Shown here: positions 6,652 through 11,441 of the stretch, piece after piece
How the letters are laid out: every line of letters begins with the position of its first letter
Position numbering within the stretch: the first letter of the stretch is position 1
Assembly: GCA_030531135.1 (NCBI GenBank)
Contig: JAUNOJ010000035.1
Span: 1-11,441, forward strand
Origin: Sutterellaceae bacterium
Lineage (GTDB): Bacteria; Pseudomonadota; Gammaproteobacteria; Burkholderiales; Burkholderiaceae_F
Direction of reading: 5' to 3'
Length of the DNA: 11,441 bases
Made by a program: the position numbers and the translations under genes
Notes under the pieces: model-generated
What the model saw: the letters and a program-made list of their open reading frames with translations, nothing else
Told to the model about the DNA's origin: nothing
Databases searched by the model: none

Positions 6652-7019
6652 AGCTTTTTACATTTGATTTTTCTACTCGATCAATTAGAAACCCCAAAAA
6701 ACATGGGGAGGGTAAGATAACCGTAAATAATATGCTGTAACATCTTGAAACATTCGCGTACCATCCCTACAACATTTTTTAACGTCCATTTCGCAAATCT
6801 GCCTTCTGGGCTCGGATCATTGCCAAAAACCGCAGAACAGTTCCAACGCCCTGCCGCTTCTGCCCCTACCCTGTCCGATACAAAGCATTTTCTGATTAAC
6901 CTCCTAAAGACGCCGTACAACCGAATCCACGCCTATATGCCTTGTATTTCTTTAGAGACATTGCAAGAGTGAAGATTTGATTTTGTCCGTTTTGCCGTAT
7001 CGATTGTCTGTTTCTCGCA

Positions 7020-7064
7020 ATGCAAAGTATGCAAAAAAGTCATACACTTAAAATTGTCTTAAGT
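7020..7064 (+). promoter_or_regulatory. Candidate regulatory region of the reductase operon with direct and inverted repeats
   Basis: ATGCAAA occurs twice (7020-7026 and 7029-7035), 9 bp apart, followed by an inverted repeat ACTTAA-7-TTAAGT (7046-7051 and 7059-7064). TAAAAT (7049-7054) is a good -10 candidate inside the inverted repeat, but no -35 consensus is present at 16-18 bp; the direct repeat occupies that place. A promoter lacking a -35 with direct repeats there fits activator-dependent control, possibly by the AraC-type protein downstream. This is inference. Confidence 0.35.
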
Positions 7065-7128
7065 CCAAAACAAACTCGATTTGTTACCCCGAAAAAAGGA
7101 CCTGACAACACACATTGAGGAGAAATGT

Positions 7129-8604
7129 ATGCAACGTCGCGATATGCTCAAGACGGGCTTGGCGAGTGCCGGACTTTTGGCCGGTGCCGCAACAAGCGTG
7201 CAAGCCGCCGCACCCAAGCAAAACAAAACGCAAAATTGGGATGTGGTCGTGGTCGGTGCCGGCTTTGCCGGTATGTGTGCAGCCTTGGAAGCTGCCGAAC
7301 AAGGCGCCAAAGTGGTGCTTCTCGAAAAGATGGGACGCCCCGACGGCACCACCGTCTATTCTTCGGGCTGGATTGCCGCAGTGGGCAGTCGTTTCCAAAA
7401 AGGCCACCCCGAAGATAACGAAGAAGCGTTCTTCAACGACATGATGAAGCTCTCGGGCTATCGTTCCGACCCCGAGCTCATCCGCGTCTACGCACGCGAA
7501 GCGGGTCAAGGCATCGACTGGTTGGCCGATCACGGCACGCCCTTTTACCTTTGGGAGAACCTCCCCGCTCCCGAACTTTCCCGCTGTCTGATCTCTCCGG
7601 GCGACGGCATCACGGGCGGCTCGAAACTTATTCGTTGCTTGATGGCGGCCTTGGAAAAGAAAGGCGTGCCGATTCACTACAACGCCAAAGCCGTGGAATT
7701 GATTCACGACGACTGCTACAACGTCGAAGGCGTCTCTTGCATCACGCCCAAGGGGCGCGTCAACTACAAAGCCAAAGGCGGCGTGATTTTGACAACGGGC
7801 GGCTACGGCGCCAACGTCGCGATGGTGACGCAATATATCGGTCCTTGGGCCTCTCGCTTGATCGTGCGTGGGTCTCCCTGGATTACGGGCGAAAACATCA
7901 TCATGGCCAATCAGGTCATGGCCAAGCTTGTCAATATGGATCAGTTCTACGCCGGTCCCATTACGCCCACGGGTCACGCCAACCCGTCGCCCTTGATGCA
8001 CGCGGGCTACGGCATTCAGGTCAACACCCAAGGCAAGCGTTTCTTGCCCGAAACGTGGTTGCAGGTGCCCAAGGCCAAAGCCATTGCCGAAAGAACGCCT
8101 GACAATATGAGCTATATGTTGATCGGGCAAGATGCGGATAACAACGCCAACATTTTGACCAATACGATCAAGCGCTTCGACCGCTTGGGCTACAAGGTCT
8201 TTAAGGGCGAGACGATCGAAGAAGTCGCCAAGGCCGCGGGCGTTCCGCCCAAGGCATTGGTCGAAACGGTCAAGGAATTCAATAAGGCCGTCAAAGCCGG
8301 CAAAGCCAAAGAGCTCGATCCCCCGTACGACTACGACGAACCGCATGCTTTGGAAACGGGCCCCTACTACATGATTGCTGCCGCAGGCGGCATGGCAAGC
8401 ACGTTCGGCGGCCCCAAGATCGATGCCGATGCACGTGTGGTCAACTTCGAAAACCAGCCGATTCCCGGTCTTTATGCTGCCGGTGCCGCTGCCGGCGGCG
8501 TGTGGTATCAGGACGATATCGGCGGAAACCAGTTGGGCGGCGGTATGGTCTTCGGTCGTGTGGCCGGTCGTCATGCAGCCAAACGCGCCAAAACGCGCGC
8601 CTAA
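7129..8604 (+). CDS. Tat-exported flavoprotein reductase of the flavocytochrome c / fumarate reductase (FAD_binding_2) family, 491 aa
   Basis: This is probably the catalytic subunit of a periplasmic reductase that takes electrons from the adjacent cytochrome. Residues 1-26 are a Tat signal (QRRDMLKTG, hydrophobic stretch, VQA cut site), so it is exported folded with its flavin. The Rossmann motif GAGFAG (43-48) with E66 ending the second strand binds FAD, and PIPGLYAAGAAAGG (444-457) plus GGNQLGGGMVFGRVAG (465-480) is the FAD-domain end. By recalled alignment with Shewanella Fcc3, the arginine in GKRF (R304) is kept, but the positions of H365, E378, R381, H504 and R545 hold other residues (for example GMASTFGG and GNQLGG), so fumarate is unlikely as substrate. 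The ATG at 7129 follows TTGAGGAGA by 6 bp. The true substrate cannot be read from the sequence. Confidence 0.9.
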   Translation: MQRRDMLKTGLASAGLLAGAATSVQAAAPKQNKTQNWDVVVVGAGFAGMCAALEAAEQGAKVVLLEKMGRPDGTTVYSSGWIAAVGSRFQKGHPEDNEEAFFNDMMKLSGYRSDPELIRVYAREAGQGIDWLADHGTPFYLWENLPAPELSRCLISPGDGITGGSKLIRCLMAALEKKGVPIHYNAKAVELIHDDCYNVEGVSCITPKGRVNYKAKGGVILTTGGYGANVAMVTQYIGPWASRLIVRGSPWITGENIIMANQVMAKLVNMDQFYAGPITPTGHANPSPLMHAGYGIQVNTQGKRFLPETWLQVPKAKAIAERTPDNMSYMLIGQDADNNANILTNTIKRFDRLGYKVFKGETIEEVAKAAGVPPKALVETVKEFNKAVKAGKAKELDPPYDYDEPHALETGPYYMIAAAGGMASTFGGPKIDADARVVNFENQPIPGLYAAGAAAGGVWYQDDIGGNQLGGGMVFGRVAGRHAAKRAKTRA

Positions 8605-8628
8605 CCCCACGATTCGAAGGAGAAAATC

Positions 8629-8979
8629 ATGACAAATTTGAAAACTTTGATCGTCGGTAGCGCGCTTGCGCTTTTGGTTGCCACCGCTGCAACGGCTGCC
8701 GACAACTTGGCCGATCGCCACGTGGCGCGCGGCACGGACTGTGTCGCCTGCCACAATACCAAGACCCCGAAAGCCGGTGCCACGGTCGATACGGCAAAAT
8801 GTTCTTCGTGCCACGGCAATTTGGATAAGGTAGCCGAACGCACCCAGGCCAAGAAACTCGATCCCGATCCCCATTACAACCACTTGGTGGGATTGAATTG
8901 CAACGAGTGCCACAAGGGTCACCAAAAGAGTGTCAACATGTGTGCACAGTGCCACAACCTCGACTTTAAGGTCCCGTAA
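8629..8979 (+). CDS. Periplasmic tetraheme cytochrome c (flavocytochrome c heme-subunit type), 116 aa
   Basis: This small cytochrome should pass electrons, probably from a membrane quinol dehydrogenase of the CymA/NapC kind encoded elsewhere, to the flavoprotein. Residues 1-23 are a Sec signal ending in ATA. Four CxxCH heme sites are visible: CVACH 38-42, CSSCH 58-62, CNECH 91-95, CAQCH 105-109. There are exactly four further histidines (H31, H82, H85, H98), enough for bis-histidine ligation of all four hemes. Size and spacing match the N-terminal heme domain of Shewanella Fcc3, here a separate gene. It begins 24 bp after the flavoprotein stop with AAGGAG 6 bp before the ATG, so the two are one operon, and a strong terminator follows. 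Confidence 0.95.
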   Translation: MTNLKTLIVGSALALLVATAATAADNLADRHVARGTDCVACHNTKTPKAGATVDTAKCSSCHGNLDKVAERTQAKKLDPDPHYNHLVGLNCNECHKGHQKSVNMCAQCHNLDFKVP

Positions 8980-9005
8980 TTTCGGTTAAACTCAAAAAGT
9001 CGATC

Positions 9006-9041
9006 GGCGTCGGTTCCCCATCGAATCGACGCCTTTTTTTT
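9006..9041 (+). terminator. Strong Rho-independent terminator after the cytochrome gene
   Basis: GGCGTCG (9006-9012) pairs with CGACGCC (9027-9033), followed directly by eight T residues (9034-9041). It ends the reductase-cytochrome operon. The next start codon is only 18 bp further on. Confidence 0.93.
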
Positions 9042-9059
9042 ATTTTCGAGTCTTAGGAA

Positions 9060-9848
9060 ATGTCTACGCACCTCACCGCTTCTCTTTGGCCGAGCAATTT
9101 TGATCCCGATGATACGACGCTCCCCGTTTCGGCAACCGTTGTGGATCGCATCGACCCGGCAACTGCAGGCGACCTGTTGCATCGTCACGTGACAGGACAA
9201 TTGAGCGTGGCAGTTGAAGGACTCTCGGGTATTCAAACCGAGCAAGGCCTTTGGATGATTCCTCTGGATTGCGGCGTCTGGATTCCGCCGGGACAGCTGC
9301 ACAATGCCGTCTTGGGCACGGAGAGCCGCATGTTTTCTTGCCACATCCCGCCTGCACTCACATCTGTTCTGCCCGATCGACCGGTGACGATCATGCTTTC
9401 GAATTTGGCGATCGAACTCATCCGCACGCTTGCAGCCCGAGAACTGCCGCTTGCACGAGCCAAACGCATCGGCGCCGTGCTTTTGGACGAATTAAGCGAG
9501 GCTCGCCGATTGCCGATCAACTACGCCGTAATGTCGCATCACCCCGTTTTGCGGGAAATTGCCCAAGCGTGTACGCAACCCGAATACGCCGCCTACAGCA
9601 ACACGCAGTGGGCGCAAAAAGTGGCGATGTCGGAAAAAACGCTTTCTCGTTTGGTTTTTGCCGAAACCGGTATGAGCTTTCAGAACTGGCGACGCCGCAT
9701 TCGACTGTTGGCGTCTTTGAATGCTTTGGCGCGCGGTAAAAGCGTAGAAGCCGTGGCTTTTGATGCGGGCTACACGACGCCTTCGGCTTTCATTGCCGTC
9801 TTTAAGAAGCTTTTTGGGGAGACGCCCGGAAATTTTTTCAAGCGTTGA
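9060..9848 (+). CDS. AraC family transcriptional regulator with N-terminal cupin domain (NimR-like), 262 aa
   Basis: The layout is that of the NimR/YeaM branch of AraC regulators. Residues 25-100 form a cupin-like sensor with HRHVTGQL (41-48), a W-x-x-P segment, and VWIPPGQLH (73-81). Residues 183-260 form the two-helix DNA-binding domain: TQWAQKVAMSEKTLSRLVFAETGMSF, then SVEAVAFDAGYTTPSAFIAVFKKLFGETPGNFF. The ligand is unknown. The ATG at 9060 is forced, since TAG lies in frame two codons upstream and the next Met is residue 66, yet the AGGA is almost touching it, so translation may be weak. It begins 18 bp after the terminator and ends 21 bp before yceF. Its position next to the reductase operon makes it a candidate regulator of it; that is inference. 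Confidence 0.9.
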   Translation: MSTHLTASLWPSNFDPDDTTLPVSATVVDRIDPATAGDLLHRHVTGQLSVAVEGLSGIQTEQGLWMIPLDCGVWIPPGQLHNAVLGTESRMFSCHIPPALTSVLPDRPVTIMLSNLAIELIRTLAARELPLARAKRIGAVLLDELSEARRLPINYAVMSHHPVLREIAQACTQPEYAAYSNTQWAQKVAMSEKTLSRLVFAETGMSFQNWRRRIRLLASLNALARGKSVEAVAFDAGYTTPSAFIAVFKKLFGETPGNFFKR

Positions 9849-9853
9849 TTGGG

Positions 9854-9859
9854 TACAAT
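9854..9859 (+). promoter_or_regulatory. Candidate -10 element (TACAAT) just before yceF
   Basis: TACAAT matches the -10 consensus at five of six positions and lies 10 bp before the yceF ATG. Transcription would begin only about 3-4 nt before the start codon, giving an almost leaderless mRNA, which fits the absence of a Shine-Dalgarno there. No good -35 is seen in the preceding coding sequence. Confidence 0.35.
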
Positions 9860-9869
9860 AACGCCCATT

Positions 9870-10475
9870 ATGACCAATACGACACCTCTTATTCTTGCTT
9901 CGAGCTCCCGCTATCGCCGCGAGCTCTTGGATCGTCTGGGCTTGGACTACACGTGCCACAGCCCCGATGTGGATGAAACCCGTTTGGAAGGCGAAACGCC
10001 TGTTGACTTAAGCCGCCGTTTGGCGCGCGCCAAAGCGCAAGCCGTGGCCGCACAGTTTCCCGGCGCCGTTGTGATTGGGTCCGACCAAGTCTGCGACTTA
10101 AACGGCACCGCCTTGGGCAAGCCCGGCAACTTCGAGCGCGCTGTTGAACAGCTTTCTCGCATGCAAGGCCAAAAGCTTGTCTTTCACACGGCCGTGTGCG
10201 TAGTGCATGCCGACGGCACCTTTGAAGAAACCGTGAGCGACACGGTGGTTCAGATTCGCAAGCTCTCTCAAAAGGCAATTGAAAACTACATTCGCCGTGA
10301 AGAGCCCTACGACTGCGCAGGTTCTGCGAAGATTGAAAAGTTGGGCATTGCCATCATGGAATCCGTTTCGAGCGACGACCCCACAAGCCTCATCGGTTTG
10401 CCTCTGATGCGCGTGACTTCCATGCTTGCCCGCGCAGGCATTGACGCCATCGACGGTTTGTCGGATACGCTTTAA
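9870..10475 (+). CDS. yceF: Maf-type nucleoside triphosphate pyrophosphatase, YceF subgroup (m7GTP pyrophosphatase)
   Basis: YceF hydrolyses modified nucleotides such as m7GTP to the monophosphate and diphosphate, a house-cleaning role in the cytoplasm. The 201-residue protein has the full Maf fold: SSSRYRRELL at 11-20, the catalytic GSDQV at 70-74 (D72), GKP at 83-85, YDCAGSAKIEKLGIAIM near 147-163, and SSDDPTSLIGLPL near 167-179. The SDQVC and GLPL forms point to YceF rather than the dTTP/UTP-type YhdE. The frame opens at a TTG at 9849, but the ATG at 9870 begins the family N-terminus. It starts 21 bp after the AraC gene with no clear Shine-Dalgarno. In E. coli yceF sits next to and divergent from yceD; here the orientation is kept but about 7.6 kb intervenes. 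Confidence 0.93.
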   Translation: MTNTTPLILASSSRYRRELLDRLGLDYTCHSPDVDETRLEGETPVDLSRRLARAKAQAVAAQFPGAVVIGSDQVCDLNGTALGKPGNFERAVEQLSRMQGQKLVFHTAVCVVHADGTFEETVSDTVVQIRKLSQKAIENYIRREEPYDCAGSAKIEKLGIAIMESVSSDDPTSLIGLPLMRVTSMLARAGIDAIDGLSDTL

Positions 10476-10488
10476 GGAAACTTCAGAG

Positions 10489-11310
10489 ATGTCCGGCATT
10501 CTTTACCTCTTACCCAATCGCATCACCGAAGCTGCCGAGTATGAAACGCTGCCGCAAAGCACACTGACTGTTGCCAAGTCATGCACGCGGTTTCTGGCTG
10601 AAAACGCCAAAAGCGCTCGCGCCTTTTTAAAGGACGTCGGACATCCCAAACCTATTGCCGAACTTGAAATCGTCGAAATCGGCCACGTGCCCGATACGGC
10701 GCTGTTCGATCTTTGGCTCAAACCCTTATTAGACGGCGTTGACACCGCCATCGTCTCCGAATCGGGTTGCCCCGGCGTCGCCGATCCCGGTGCAGGTCTT
10801 GTGTTGAGAGCGCATGAACTCGGCATCGCAGTCAAACCCTTGGTGGGTCCCTGCTCCATTCTCTTAACCCTGATGGCAAGCGGCATGAACGGCCAGCGTT
10901 TCCGCTTTCTCGGCTATCTTCCCATTCACGACGATGAGCGCGCCAAGACCTTAAAAGTACTTGAAATCGAAAGCCGCAAGTTTTCGGAAACGGAACTTTT
11001 CATCGAAACGCCCTATCGCAACAACAAGATGCTCTCGGCCATGATCGAAACTTTGGCTGACGACACCTTGATCACGGTTGCAACGGATGTCACCGGCAAT
11101 GAAGAAAGCTTGGTGACAAAAAGCGTGAAAGACTGGCGCAAGACCAAACCGGAATTGCCGAAACTTCCGACCGTTTTTGCTTTGCTGGGGACCGGGCGCG
11201 CTCGTGGCGAAGTACGCGAACACAAACCGACCTTAGCGAACAAACCCAAAATCATTGACCGCCGCACAGCAAAAACCGCGAAGCCCGGTAAGACCTCGCG
11301 GTATCGCTAA
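10489..11310 (+). CDS. RsmI-like SAM-dependent methyltransferase (tetrapyrrole methylase fold), 273 aa
   Basis: The protein belongs to the COG0313-type methylase family that includes RsmI, the 16S rRNA C1402 ribose methyltransferase. Visible marks are ILYLLPN at the N-terminus, SESGCPGVADPG (90-101), LVGPCSILLTLMASGMNGQ (118-136) and FIETPYRN (171-178), plus a basic C-terminal tail (residues 246-273, rich in K and R). It differs from E. coli RsmI in its N-terminal motif (PNRITEAAEYETLP in place of PTPIGNLGDI), matching a shorter variant common in Burkholderiales, so the target RNA site is uncertain and no symbol is given. The ATG at 10489 lies 13 bp after the yceF stop, and the AAGGAA overlaps that stop, so the two genes are co-transcribed. 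The same pair order is usual in betaproteobacteria. Confidence 0.88.
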   Translation: MSGILYLLPNRITEAAEYETLPQSTLTVAKSCTRFLAENAKSARAFLKDVGHPKPIAELEIVEIGHVPDTALFDLWLKPLLDGVDTAIVSESGCPGVADPGAGLVLRAHELGIAVKPLVGPCSILLTLMASGMNGQRFRFLGYLPIHDDERAKTLKVLEIESRKFSETELFIETPYRNNKMLSAMIETLADDTLITVATDVTGNEESLVTKSVKDWRKTKPELPKLPTVFALLGTGRARGEVREHKPTLANKPKIIDRRTAKTAKPGKTSRYR

Positions 11311-11322
11311 ATTTGGACGCGG

Positions 11323-11364
11323 CATCGGCCGGGAATCGAAGTTCCCTGTTATATGTCGCCGATG
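11323..11364. other. Structured hairpin downstream of the methyltransferase gene, unassigned
   Basis: CATCGGC (11323-11329) pairs with GCCGATG (11358-11364), enclosing GGGAA/TTCCC (11331-11335 with 11342-11346) and an 11-base asymmetric bulge. No T run follows, so it is not a simple terminator. It may belong to a structured RNA on either strand that continues past the window edge. I compared it by memory with tRNA, tmRNA, 6S, SRP and RNase P RNA and found no match. The rest of 11311-11441 holds no recognisable gene. Confidence 0.4.
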
Positions 11365-11441
11365 GCTGGCCCTGTTTCTGAGTCGTTGAGCTTAATTCCT
11401 CACGTCGTGTCTGGCAAATCGAACGGCCAAAAGAGGTCAAC

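Larger units (their letters stand above)
6568..7128. other. Divergent intergenic region between autotransporter and reductase module, no gene seen
   Basis: This 561-bp region lies between two outward-facing genes. Two frames of 75-79 codons are open (6745-6972 plus, 6681-6920 minus), but they overlap each other, lack good ribosome sites and resemble no family I know. The left end holds the autotransporter leader and a small CCCCA/TGGGG hairpin (6692-6708). The right end, from about 6960, is A/T-rich with repeats near the reductase start. The middle could be a worn gene remnant, but nothing identifies it. Confidence 0.6.

Noticed and set aside
6681..6972. Two short overlapping frames (6681-6920 minus, 6745-6972 plus) in the divergent region
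   Set aside because: No good ribosome site, no known domain, opposite-strand overlap; at best a remnant of a lost gene.
7084..8955. 623-codon open frame on the minus strand opposite the reductase genes
   Set aside because: It spans both the flavoprotein and the cytochrome genes in antisense, has no recognisable domain, and both sense genes are certain.
11330..11347. Possible tRNA T-arm (GGGAA, TTCGA-like loop, TTCCC) on the minus strand
   Set aside because: The loop is out of register with the TTCRA consensus, and no acceptor, D or anticodon arms with tRNA spacing surround it.
1..11441. CRISPR array, insertion sequence or integrase
   Set aside because: No regularly spaced repeats, transposase or recombinase motifs, or terminal inverted repeats were seen on either strand.

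Overview
The window looks like a chromosomal segment of a gut-type betaproteobacterium of the order Burkholderiales, most like Sutterella, Parasutterella or relatives. This is inferred from protein style: the large single-chain PurL, the betaproteobacterial RsmI-like methyltransferase, an AIDA-type autotransporter, and a Tat-exported flavoprotein paired with a small tetraheme cytochrome, a combination expanded in that family. No rRNA or tRNA gene is present to settle the taxonomy.

Layout. (1) 1-2274, minus strand: the 5' part of purL, running off the left edge, preceded by yceD (DUF177). A terminator and a striking 20-bp palindrome lie between them. (2) 2275-3940, plus strand: an A/T-richer cassette with a hicA-hicB toxin-antitoxin pair behind a near-consensus promoter, a terminator, and a Panacea (SocA/DUF4065-like) gene broken by a frameshift. 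A strong bidirectional terminator at 3941-3971 separates this from the next gene. (3) 4009-6567, minus strand: a complete 852-residue autotransporter. (4) 6568-7128: a 561-bp divergent intergenic region with no convincing gene. (5) 7129-8979, plus strand: a two-gene respiratory module, a Tat-signal FAD reductase of the flavocytochrome c/fumarate reductase family and a Sec-signal tetraheme cytochrome c, ended by a strong terminator. (6) 9060-11310, plus strand: an AraC-type regulator, yceF (Maf-type nucleotide pyrophosphatase) and an RsmI-like SAM methyltransferase, closely packed. (7) 11311-11441: a structured tail with no assigned gene.

How it fits together. In E. coli yceD and yceF are adjacent and divergent. 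Here they keep that orientation, but about 7.6 kb of accessory genes (toxin-antitoxin, broken Panacea gene, autotransporter, periplasmic reductase, regulator) lie between them, and rpmF, normally right after yceD, is missing, with purL in its place. This makes the yceD-yceF gap a probable insertion hotspot. The most interesting cargo is the split flavocytochrome. Its flavoprotein keeps the FAD-binding core and one active-site arginine but appears to lack the other fumarate-binding residues, so it probably reduces another, unidentified electron acceptor in the periplasm. The AraC-type gene just downstream is a candidate regulator.
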